This document shows, one piece after another, positions 9,139 to 15,941 of a DNA stretch of 39,040 nt. Source of the stretch: Alphaproteobacteria bacterium (GTDB taxonomy: Bacteria > Pseudomonadota > Alphaproteobacteria > M2410); contig JAUWTJ010000033.1 in the NCBI GenBank assembly GCA_030614785.1, positions 1 through 39,040 on the forward strand, read 5' to 3'. A model generated the notes under the pieces. That model ran no database searches, was not told the origin of the DNA, and saw nothing but the letters and a program-made list of their open reading frames with translations. Position 1 is the stretch's first letter. Every line of letters begins with the position of its first letter. The position numbers and the translations under genes were made by a program.

Positions 9139-10329
9139 TCATACTCTGGCCAGGTGTTCAGGCCGCCGCAACTCCTTCGCCAGCCCCTCTCCCATCAGAT
9201 CAATAAAATTATCCGCATAGAAACCATTGATCGCCGATTGCGGCAATCCTTCAAGGCTCTGGTCAAACCGCTTGAGCGGATTGCGCCCACCTTCCACATG
9301 GGGGTAGTCGGTGGAAAAGAGACACATCTCTTCGCCGGAATTGGCGATAATCCAGCCGGCATCTTCATGCGGATAGGGCGCGACCCTGAGCTGGCGCATC
9401 GCGATCTCCGACGGTTTGGCCGACAGCTTCTGCAGCCGCTCCTCATTGCGCATGAAGGCGTGCGCCGCTGAATCCATAGCCCGCATCCAGCCGGGCAGCC
9501 AGGCAGCCCCAAGCTCGACCACGCCCCATTTCAGCTGCGGGACCCGGTCAAACACGCCGTCGAAGATCAGCGTGGCCAGGGTCTGCATCACTGAAGTCGG
9601 GATCGGCATGTAGCTGACGGATGTGAAATTATCGTCGCCGCCATGGAAATCCGGCACCGGAGGCAACCCGTTTTCCTTATAGGTCTTGTTCAGCTTGTCC
9701 TCGCCGCCCACATGGAAGAGGACCGGGATGCCCGCTTCCTGCGCCATCTCCCAGACCGGGAAGAGACCAATGTGGCTCGGCCCGTGGTTCTGCGGACACG
9801 AGGAGGGGACCATCAGCGCCTTGGCGCCAAGCTCGATCGCCTCTTTTGTTACTTGCGCCGCGCGGTCAAAATCTTCCAGCGGCACATAGGCGGTCGCAAG
9901 CAGGCGTTTGTCGACGCTGCAAAAGTCGGTCATCATCCGGTTATGCGCCGTGGCCGCGCCGTAGCACAGCTCCATGTCGCTCCCCCGGTCGAGACCAAAA
10001 TTGCCGAGGCAATAAGTGGTGAAGACAAGCTGGCTCGCCACCCCGATGAGATCCAGCGTCTTGGGGCGATCCTCGCGAAGAAAGGCGCCGTGCGCCTCAT
10101 AATTCTTCCGTAGCATGATGTTTTCGTCGATGCCGCCGCGAAATTCCGGATCGCCCTGAACCGTGCGGGCCTTCTCCTCCCACCGGCCATTGCCCACTTT
10201 CACGCCCACAGCATCAAGTGCGTGGTAGCGATCAAGCAGCTTTTTCTCAAAATAAGGGTCAAGACAATCCGACAATTCCATCAAGTGACTGTCGGCATCA
10301 TGCACCAGACGCCCTTCAATATAAGCCAT
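9139..10329 (-). CDS. Amidohydrolase_2-family metal-dependent hydrolase
   Basis: A 396-residue TIM-barrel hydrolase of the amidohydrolase/ACMS-decarboxylase group. The metal-binding start motif appears as DADSH near residue 11, a histidine ligand as LFHVGG near the middle, and the late aspartate as FSTDYPHVEGG near residue 345. Members hydrolyse or decarboxylate cyclic and aromatic carboxylates; the substrate here cannot be told. The start has a strong GGAGGAAAG seven bases upstream. It stands alone between the thioesterase gene (convergent) and the AT-richer patch at 10.4-11.05 kb. Confidence 0.85.
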   Translation of the reverse strand: MAYIEGRLVHDADSHLMELSDCLDPYFEKKLLDRYHALDAVGVKVGNGRWEEKARTVQGDPEFRGGIDENIMLRKNYEAHGAFLREDRPKTLDLIGVASQLVFTTYCLGNFGLDRGSDMELCYGAATAHNRMMTDFCSVDKRLLATAYVPLEDFDRAAQVTKEAIELGAKALMVPSSCPQNHGPSHIGLFPVWEMAQEAGIPVLFHVGGEDKLNKTYKENGLPPVPDFHGGDDNFTSVSYMPIPTSVMQTLATLIFDGVFDRVPQLKWGVVELGAAWLPGWMRAMDSAAHAFMRNEERLQKLSAKPSEIAMRQLRVAPYPHEDAGWIIANSGEEMCLFSTDYPHVEGGRNPLKRFDQSLEGLPQSAINGFYADNFIDLMGEGLAKELRRPEHLARV

Positions 10330-10417
10330 ACTTTCCTCCCCGGGTGGTCTTTTGATTGCTTGATTGGAACTCTAACAATTCAAAAGACGCCTTGTCCATG
10401 GGGAGCCGCAGACAGTC

Positions 10418-10448
10418 ACTCCGCCGCTTCCGGCTCGGCCGGCAGCGC
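10418..10448 (-). repeat. Duplicated gene 3' end, copy 1 (encodes ...AEPEAAE stop)
   Basis: These 31 bases match 11053-11083, the last codons of yghU, at 28 positions. On the minus strand both read through AEPEAAE to TGA. Further upstream in the same minus-strand frame, residues NAHIRVAKGPLALP can be read without a stop, but no intact gene contains them. This is either the remnant of a lost gene or a duplicated 3' end left by insertion of the DNA between the two copies. Confidence 0.55.
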
Positions 10449-10481
10449 CAAAGGCCCTTTGGCCACGCGAATGTGAGCGTT

Positions 10482-10525
10482 ACTGTACAGTTTACAATTG
10501 CACTCTCTCCGGCTGCTCATATAGC
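10482..10525 (+). promoter_or_regulatory. Candidate promoter and operator for the small membrane protein
   Basis: TTGCAC (10498-10503) and TATAGC (10520-10525) are separated by 16 bases, a plausible sigma-70 promoter about 50 bases before the start codon. A perfect ten-base palindrome, actgtacagt, at 10482-10491 lies just upstream of the -35 element, where an activator or repressor could bind. Confidence 0.4.
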
Positions 10526-10575
10526 TTCAAGTTCTGAGCCGAAAAGCCGATTCACAGTTGGCGGGGGGAGCCGAG

Positions 10576-10881
10576 ATGAGAAGAACAAGGGTATTTGCAA
10601 ATTTCATTTACTTGCTCGCATTCGTCCTTCCGTTTGTGGGCATGGCAAGCTGCTCGTGGCCAAATCAAGCATTTGCTGCTGCTGTTAGCTGCACGATTGA
10701 CAGCCCATTCATGCACGACTACGCGAACTTTTATTCATTCCTGATATACGGCACAGTCTGGTTGCTGTGGATTCCTTTGATCTTGTACACAATTGGCATT
10801 GTGTTCATTACTGAAGTTACAATTCGATTATTGAGGGTTGGCGGCGTTGTCGCCCAAAGGCGATCTTCAAAACGCGACTGA
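10576..10881 (+). CDS. Small membrane protein, unknown function
   Basis: A 101-residue protein I do not recognise. An N-terminal hydrophobic stretch (about residues 8-24) ends near Cys and Ala-rich sequence and could be a cleaved signal peptide (cleavage near QAFA) or a first helix. A second, long hydrophobic run (about 52-85, FLIYGTVWLLWIPLILYTIG and on) is a clear membrane helix, and the tail is basic (RRSSKRD). The ATG at 10576 follows GGGGGGAG by about five bases and is preferred to the TTG at 10558. Local base composition is AT-richer than the neighbours, and the gene lies between two copies of a short gene-end repeat, which suggests acquired DNA. Confidence 0.55.
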   Translation: MRRTRVFANFIYLLAFVLPFVGMASCSWPNQAFAAAVSCTIDSPFMHDYANFYSFLIYGTVWLLWIPLILYTIGIVFITEVTIRLLRVGGVVAQRRSSKRD

Positions 10882-10912
10882 ACATTTATAGATAAACGTC
10901 TCAGGCATTTAT

Positions 10913-10992
10913 TTTGGATGTGTGATACTTCTGCTTTGCTCAGGATAATATTTTAGCTTTGCTGGTACATCCAAATGGCGCACAAAGTATCA
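10913..10992. other. Interleaved inverted pairs (possible RNA pseudoknot)
   Basis: tttggatgt (10913-10921) is complementary to acatccaaa (10967-10975), and tgatactt (10923-10930) is complementary to aagtatca (10985-10992). The order A-B-A'-B' is that of a pseudoknot rather than nested stems. It lies 30 bases after the small membrane protein gene, so it could end or protect that transcript. Confidence 0.3.
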
Positions 10993-11050
10993 TGTAGAAA
11001 ATGATCTGTGACCAGATCAAAATTCATCACCTCCACAACACCCTGAGTTC

Positions 11051-11938
11051 TTACTCCGCCGCTTCGGGCTCGGCCGCCAGGGCTGCATCAATTTCGCTGG
11101 CATCGTGGCGCTCGGCGAGATTTTTCTCACCCCAGGTCCGATTGACGATGCGCCCGCGCTGGGCCGCTTCACGCGCTGCGATGGCGTCCGCCCAGCGATT
11201 CACATTCTTGTAGGTGTGGCACTCGATAAACTCGGCGGAGCCATAAAGCTGGCCCTTGGCGAGCGCGCCATACCATGGCCAGATGGCGATATCGGCTATG
11301 CTATACTCATCGCCGCACATGTAGGTGTTCTCGGCCAGATGGCGGTCGAGCACATCAAGCTGGCGTTTGATCTCCATGGTGTAACGATCAATCGCGTATT
11401 CAATGGCAATCGGCGCATAGGCATAAAAATGCCCGAAGCCGCCCCCCAGAAACGGAGCGCTGGCCATCTGCCAGAACACCCATGAAAGGCACTCGGCCTT
11501 CCCGGTCGGGTCTTGCGGGTAAAGCGCGCCGAATTTTTCGGCCAGATAGACCAGCATCGCGCCTGATTCAAAAATCCGAATGGGTTCCGCGCCGGAGTGA
11601 TCCATCAGCGCCGGGATCTTGGAATTCGGATTGGCCGCAACAAAGCCCGAGCTGAACTGATCGCCATCGCCGATGTTGATCAGCCAGGCGTCGTAGTCCG
11701 CGCCCTTGTGCCCAAGCGCCAGCAGCTCTTCCAGCATGACGGTAATCTTGACCCCGTTGGGTGTCCCGAGCGAATAAAGCTGAAACGGATGCTTGCCGAC
11801 GGGCAAGTCCTTTTCATGGGTCGCCCCGGCGATGGGCCGGTTAATCTTGGCAAAGCGGCCACCGCTTTCGGTCTCCCATTTCCAGACTTTGGCGGGTTCA
11901 TAGCCTTCGGGCAGGCCTGGACGCTTCTCCTCACTCAT
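11051..11938 (-). CDS. yghU: YghU-type glutathione S-transferase (disulfide-bond reductase)
   Basis: A 295-residue cytosolic protein of the nu-class GST group, which reduces disulfides using glutathione and protects against peroxides. A long N-terminal extension with GLPEGYEPAKVWKW precedes the thioredoxin-fold domain (LYSLGTPNGVKITVMLEE at about 53-70). NPNSKIPALMD and IFESGAMLVYLAEKFG are the glutathione-site loop and the ESGA motif, and a helical C-terminal domain follows with IADIAIWPW. Length and motifs match E. coli YghU. GGAG stands about eleven bases before the ATG. The Ala/Glu-rich tail AALAAEPEAAE is the segment repeated at 10418. Confidence 0.93.
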   Translation of the reverse strand: MSEEKRPGLPEGYEPAKVWKWETESGGRFAKINRPIAGATHEKDLPVGKHPFQLYSLGTPNGVKITVMLEELLALGHKGADYDAWLINIGDGDQFSSGFVAANPNSKIPALMDHSGAEPIRIFESGAMLVYLAEKFGALYPQDPTGKAECLSWVFWQMASAPFLGGGFGHFYAYAPIAIEYAIDRYTMEIKRQLDVLDRHLAENTYMCGDEYSIADIAIWPWYGALAKGQLYGSAEFIECHTYKNVNRWADAIAAREAAQRGRIVNRTWGEKNLAERHDASEIDAALAAEPEAAE

Positions 11939-12050
11939 GGGGTCACTCCGTTTCTTCAGGATTTAGAACCAATTTAGGGAACCTGGCGCAGCAAACAAGA
12001 GCCGTCACACTGGAACGTAAGCGCCGTCACTCTGACAAAGAATAAGCATG

Positions 12051-12854
12051 CTAAACCCTCAGCGTTGTCATCACAGGTGCGTGATCCGAGGGCCGCTCCC
12101 AGCCACGAGCGTCGCGAACAACCTCAACCGGCCCGACATTGTCTTTCAGCGCCGGTGAGACCCAGATGTGATCAAGACGGCGACCCTTGTTGGCGACGTC
12201 CCAGTCCTTGGCCCGGTAGCTCCACCAGGTGTATATTTTCTCCGGCTCCGGGCGCTGATCCCGGATCGGATCGTAAAAGTCGTGCGACTTCAGCCACGCC
12301 TCCATGGCCGCCACCTCGATCGGCGTGTGCGACACGACCTTGAGAAGTTTTTTGTGGTCCCAGACATCATGTTCCAGCGGGGCGATGTTAAGGTCTCCAA
12401 CAACAACGATTTTATTTTTCTTCTTGTTGCGCCGCTTGCCGTACCAGGCCGTCACTTCGTCCAGAAAATCAAGCTTGTGCTGAAACTTGTCATTTTGCTC
12501 CGGGTCCGGAATATCGCCGCCAGCGGGCACGTAAAAATTGTGCACCTCGATGTTGTCGCCGACACGTACCGAGACATGGCGCGAGTCGCCCTTGCCGCAA
12601 AATTCCTTCTGCTCGATCTCTTGCATCGGAATACGTGAGACTGTGGCCACCCCGTGATAGCCCTTCTGGCCATTCACCGCCATATGCGGGTAGCCCATCG
12701 CCTCAAAAGCCTCAAAGGGAAAGTCACTGTTCTGCGCCTTGATCTCCTGCAGACACAGGACATCGAGCTTGTGAGTTTTGAGAAAATCTTCCACCAGTCC
12801 AATGCGCAGCCGCACCGAGTTGATATTCCATGTAGCAAGCCTGATTTTGGTCAC
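12051..12854 (-). CDS. xthA: Exodeoxyribonuclease III
   Basis: Cleaves DNA at abasic sites and removes 3' blocking groups in base-excision repair. The 267 residues show the full set of exonuclease III motifs: TWNINSV at 8-14, LQEIKA with metal ligand Glu37, GDLNIAP in the middle, GRRLDHIWVS late, and the catalytic SDHAPV at 256-261. The start is a GTG (12852-12854), preceded by GGGAGG about ten bases upstream. It lies 35 bases after the acidic hypothetical gene on the same strand and is likely co-transcribed with it. Location downstream of ftsK-lolA is a common alphaproteobacterial order. Confidence 0.95.
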   Translation of the reverse strand: MTKIRLATWNINSVRLRIGLVEDFLKTHKLDVLCLQEIKAQNSDFPFEAFEAMGYPHMAVNGQKGYHGVATVSRIPMQEIEQKEFCGKGDSRHVSVRVGDNIEVHNFYVPAGGDIPDPEQNDKFQHKLDFLDEVTAWYGKRRNKKKNKIVVVGDLNIAPLEHDVWDHKKLLKVVSHTPIEVAAMEAWLKSHDFYDPIRDQRPEPEKIYTWWSYRAKDWDVANKGRRLDHIWVSPALKDNVGPVEVVRDARGWERPSDHAPVMTTLRV

Positions 12855-12889
12855 GCTGGCGCACCTCCCGTATTTTTGTTCTGACTGAA

Positions 12890-13582
12890 TTAAAAAAGAT
12901 TGAGCGAGCGGCCATGCACGCCGATGGGCCAGCGGCCCAGCTCGAAGAGCCTGTATTTGAGCGCAAAGGGGTGAGTTTCCTCGCCGCCCGCCGCCAGCAG
13001 CAGCGCAGCATTATAGACCGTCTGCACCACGGCGCCTGTGGCTGCTGTAATCAGGGTTTCGTCCTCGACATCCCACAGGGCAGCAAGGTTTTCCATGGCG
13101 TCCTGAAGGCCCTCGGAGGTGGTTGAGGTAATATGCGCCAGCGCCACCTGCAGGCCTTCCTCATCGATGAGCGCCAGGGCGTCGACCACAAGACCGGCGC
13201 GCAGCTGTTCCTCGACTTCCCAGGCGGCGCTGTCCCAGTCGAGAGTCTCGGCCGCATCGCTCGCCTCTTCAAAGGATGTAATGGCCGCAAGGTCCGCATC
13301 AGGAAATCCGAGACCGTCGAGGTAATCACGCGCGATAGCTGCGATCTCGGGCGTCATGCGTTCGCCAATCGTCGAGAACCAGGAAACCCGGTCGACCACC
13401 ATGGCAAACCGTTTCAGATTGATCAGCGCCGGAATTTCGCTCAGGAGCTGCTCAAGTGCCGCGCCTTCAAGCCCCGGGCTTGAACCCTCCGCCTCCTCGC
13501 CATCTTCAAAATCGTCTTCGCCCAAATCATCCTCGCTATCTTGACTCTGCCCTCGCAGCCCTTCACCCCGCTGTTGTGTCAA
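12890..13582 (-). CDS. Acidic protein of unknown function upstream of xthA
   Basis: A 230-residue protein I do not recognise. Residues 14-40 are strongly acidic (runs of Asp and Glu), followed by a mostly helical body (about 42-230) with alternating Leu/Ala and Asp/Glu and no membrane segment or catalytic motif. The only start within the open frame near the 5' end is a TTG at 13580-13582, with no good ribosome site; an in-frame TGA lies about 30 bases upstream. Translation could begin later, so the N-terminus is uncertain. It is followed at 35 bases by xthA, which implies one transcript. The long open frame with sensible amino-acid composition makes it a real gene. Confidence 0.65.
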   Translation of the reverse strand: MTQQRGEGLRGQSQDSEDDLGEDDFEDGEEAEGSSPGLEGAALEQLLSEIPALINLKRFAMVVDRVSWFSTIGERMTPEIAAIARDYLDGLGFPDADLAAITSFEEASDAAETLDWDSAAWEVEEQLRAGLVVDALALIDEEGLQVALAHITSTTSEGLQDAMENLAALWDVEDETLITAATGAVVQTVYNAALLLAAGGEETHPFALKYRLFELGRWPIGVHGRSLNLF

Positions 13583-13661
13583 ACTTTGTTCGCGCCAGCA
13601 ACACCCGCGTCAGCGCCGCACAAACACGAGGCCGGTCCCGGTAGGGCCAAGGCCCTGCCGC

Positions 13662-13710
13662 CCCCTGCAATCCCGGCTGGCCCCTGCAATCCCGGCTGGC
13701 CCCTGCAATC
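13662..13710. repeat. Tandem repeat, 19-base unit, 2.6 copies
   Basis: The unit cccctgcaatcccggctgg occurs exactly at 13662-13680 and 13681-13699, with a partial third copy of 11 bases at 13700-13710. It is outside genes. No spacer is present, so it is not a CRISPR. Confidence 0.9.
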
Positions 13711-13842
13711 ATAGAGCGCGGGCAGGGCGCTTGATTAAGAACTCGAGTCCCGGGTCACTTTCTTGACTGTTGCAGAAATACACAAGGACCCTTTCAAGGC
13801 CATAGGGTAAATGCCTTGATCTGGATAGATCCGGAGCTGAAA

Positions 13843-13878
13843 TAAAAGGCGCCCGGCCGTGTGCGGGGGGCCGGGCGC
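13843..13878 (-). terminator. Rho-independent terminator, minus strand
   Basis: Perfect ten-base arms gcgcccggcc (13849-13858) and ggccgggcgc (13869-13878) with a ten-base loop. On the minus strand the stem is followed by CTTTTATTTC. The nearest minus-strand gene upstream is lolA, about 500 bases away, so it ends either a long lolA transcript or an unannotated small RNA. Confidence 0.75.
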
Positions 13879-14379
13879 TTATAGCGCATCTAGGACGCGC
13901 ACGCCGGAAGGGGATTATCCGACGTCGTCGAATGAGGGTCGCTCCAGCAAGCGGGGGGGGCAACGCCAGACCAACCGTATTCTCATCCGGTTACCTATAA
14001 AACTAGGGAATCCTGCGGAATATTCAATCCTTTTCTTTCCCGGAGCGGTGCGAAGAGGTGTCGCAAGCCGGATCGAGGCAAAATCCATTCGCTGCAGGGC
14101 GCTGAATTCTGCGATTCACCCGGGCGACTCAAGAGTCCTAAAATATTGTTAATGTTAAGGCCTCTGCAGGGTCTGCCGACTGGAGATTCGCGCTCGCGCA
14201 GACAGAAATGAGGAATATGGAAAATCCGGATGTCAAAGAAAAAAACTGCCCATATTCCATAATTATCGCGCCCGGAACTCTACCTGGAGTCGAGACTCTC
14301 GAGCCATTCCAGAACGCCCTGCACAACGGATCAATCTTCTAATCTTGCTCAGGCGGCCCTACTTTGCCAGATTACCAGA

Positions 14380-15072
14380 TCAATCATCTTCGAGGCCGTA
14401 ATCATATTCCTCGGCAATAAACAACTCCGGTGACAGGCTCATGCCCTGCTCCATTTGGCGCAGGGAAACGACGGTGCGATTGCCCTGCACGTCCTCGACG
14501 ATCCAGTGGCGCAGATCCAGACGCGGCCCGGCGAAGACCAGCGTCAGAACGCCGCCCGCCGCGCCTTCTTCCTCGCGAACCGTGACCCCGATGAGATCCC
14601 CTTGCCGCTCGACGCGCAAAATGTCGGCATCAGCCGCCAGATCCACGTGTTTTTTCAGGATCAGCCACAGCGGCGTTTCACGCAGCGGATAACGATCGAC
14701 ACTTTCCAGCTCCCGATCATCCAGCATCACCCAAAATCCGTCAGACAGAAGGGTCAGTTTTTGCGGCTCGGCATATTCGAACCGCATCCGCCCGGGCCGC
14801 CTGAGATAAAACGCGCCGCCGACCAGGGTGCCATCCTGGTTCTGTTGATCAAACGCCCCTTTCAGGGTCACGACCTTGTTAAACCACGCACTGACCTCAT
14901 CGACCAGCACGCGATCCTCAACGGTGAGATGGGCGTTGCGGCCTGATGCCTCAATCTCTACCGGCTGCGTCTCTGCCGCATCAGTCACAGCCGTCTCGGC
15001 AAAACCCATAAGCCCGCCAAACAGAAAAACCCCGATGGCAAAGCGCAAAAATCTGGAAAGTGAGTATTTCAT
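14380..15072 (-). CDS. lolA: Outer-membrane lipoprotein carrier protein LolA
   Basis: Periplasmic chaperone that takes lipoproteins from LolCDE and hands them to the outer membrane. The 230 residues start with a signal peptide (about 1-25, hydrophobic core FAIGVFLFGGLMGFA). The LolA barrel follows: FNKVVTLKGAFDQ at about 64-76, then FYLRRPGRMRFEY at about 88-100, the most conserved motif of the family, and LLSDGFWVMLDD. The C-terminal hook region contains LTLVFAGPRLDLRHWIVED. It follows the PEP-mutase-family gene by about 60 bases. The ribosome site is poor, and a promoter-like sequence sits almost directly at the ATG. Confidence 0.93.
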   Translation of the reverse strand: MKYSLSRFLRFAIGVFLFGGLMGFAETAVTDAAETQPVEIEASGRNAHLTVEDRVLVDEVSAWFNKVVTLKGAFDQQNQDGTLVGGAFYLRRPGRMRFEYAEPQKLTLLSDGFWVMLDDRELESVDRYPLRETPLWLILKKHVDLAADADILRVERQGDLIGVTVREEEGAAGGVLTLVFAGPRLDLRHWIVEDVQGNRTVVSLRQMEQGMSLSPELFIAEEYDYGLEDD

Positions 15073-15079
15073 GCGCCCT

Positions 15080-15107
15080 ATACTAACTGTGACTATGGCG
15101 AAAACAA
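15080..15107 (-). promoter_or_regulatory. Candidate lolA promoter giving a nearly leaderless mRNA
   Basis: On the minus strand TTGTTT (15107-15102) and TAGTAT (15085-15080) are separated by 16 bases. The -10 element ends seven bases before the lolA ATG, so transcription would begin at or next to the start codon, consistent with the lack of a clear ribosome site. Confidence 0.35.
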
Positions 15108-15133
15108 GGATGCTGCCTGAAGCCTTTAGCCGG

Positions 15134-15913
15134 CTAGCTCCAGCCGAAGCTGCCCTCGTCCATCATCTGGCTTGCGGCAGCAAGGGCAGCCTTTGAGGCA
15201 TAGCTGCCAAGGGCATTGCCGACACTGATCCGCGCCACGCCCAGTTCCTCGTATTGCTCAAGTGAAACCTCGGGCATGAAGACCGCCAGCACATTGACCG
15301 GCTTCGACACCGCATCAATCACCGCCTTAACCTCATCAAGGGTCCGCAGGCGCGGCGCGTAGAGCACGTCAGCCCCGGCTGCCTCAAAAGCTTGCAGGCG
15401 CCTGATAATCTCGTCAAGGTCGCCGACGCCGCGAAACAGGCCTTCGGCGCGGGCGGTCAGTGTGAAGGGAAACGCCAGTGTCGCGGCGGCCTCTGCGCAG
15501 GCCGCAATCCGCGCGACCGCAAAATCGAGATCATAAATTTCCGAGCCGGACCAATCTTCAATGGAGCCGCCGACCAGGCCCGTTTCGGCCAGTTTCAACA
15601 GGTTTTCGGCCGCCGCCTCAGGCGCGTCGGCAAAGCCGTTTTCAAAATCCGCACTGATCGGGATGCTGGTCACCGCAGCCAGCGCACGGCAATGCTCCAG
15701 TTTTTCTTCCAGCGACACCTGTCCATCAGTCTTGCCAATCGTTCTGGCAAACCCGGCGCTGGTTGTCGCCAAAGCCTTGAAGCCAAGCGCCTCCAGCATC
15801 AGCGCGGAGCCTGCATCCCACGGATTGGGAATGATAAAGGCCTCGCCCGCTTCGTGCAGCGCCTTGAAGGCCTGAGCCTTGTCCAATTGGGCTTTTTCCA
15901 GCTGGCTGGTCAT
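15134..15913 (-). CDS. Isocitrate lyase / PEP mutase-family protein
   Basis: A 259-residue TIM-barrel protein of the PEP mutase/isocitrate lyase superfamily (the COG2513-like group), which breaks or forms C-C or P-C bonds next to a carboxylate. PNPWDAGSA lies at 29-37, TTSAGFA at 50-56, and the metal-site motif ADFENGF at 88-94. The lyase catalytic loop KKCGH is absent, so isocitrate or methylisocitrate cleavage is unlikely; the true substrate is unknown. The start has GAGGAC ten bases upstream. It lies 28 bases after ftsK and before lolA, a metabolic gene inside a cell-division/envelope gene order. Confidence 0.83.
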   Translation of the reverse strand: MTSQLEKAQLDKAQAFKALHEAGEAFIIPNPWDAGSALMLEALGFKALATTSAGFARTIGKTDGQVSLEEKLEHCRALAAVTSIPISADFENGFADAPEAAAENLLKLAETGLVGGSIEDWSGSEIYDLDFAVARIAACAEAAATLAFPFTLTARAEGLFRGVGDLDEIIRRLQAFEAAGADVLYAPRLRTLDEVKAVIDAVSKPVNVLAVFMPEVSLEQYEELGVARISVGNALGSYASKAALAAASQMMDEGSFGWS

Positions 15914-15941
15914 GGATCGTCCTCACGTGAAACTGCCGGGC

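Larger units (their letters stand above)
13583..14379. other. Long gap without a convincing gene, between lolA and the xthA operon
   Basis: About 800 bases without a supportable open frame. It holds the 19-base tandem repeat at 13662, a strong minus-strand hairpin with a T-rich tail at 13843-13878, a GACTC/GAGTC mini-hairpin at 14127-14138, and 9-base arms ggaatatgg/ccatattcc at 14212 and 14250. The structured content and the terminator about 500 bases downstream of lolA suggest a long lolA trailer or a separate minus-strand small RNA ending at 13843. It matches none of the 6S, RNase P, SRP or tmRNA motifs I know. Confidence 0.4.

Noticed and set aside
13662-13710. Tandem repeats considered as a CRISPR array.
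   Set aside because: Units directly abut without spacers and no cas genes are present. The 11-base units at 30949 fail for the same reason.
13709-13963. An 84-codon minus-strand frame in the gap next to lolA.
   Set aside because: It runs through the terminator hairpin and is made mostly of Arg, Pro and Ser, so it is not credible as a gene.
14138-14326. A 62-codon minus-strand frame between lolA and the terminator.
   Set aside because: No ribosome site and no recognisable features; it crosses an inverted repeat.
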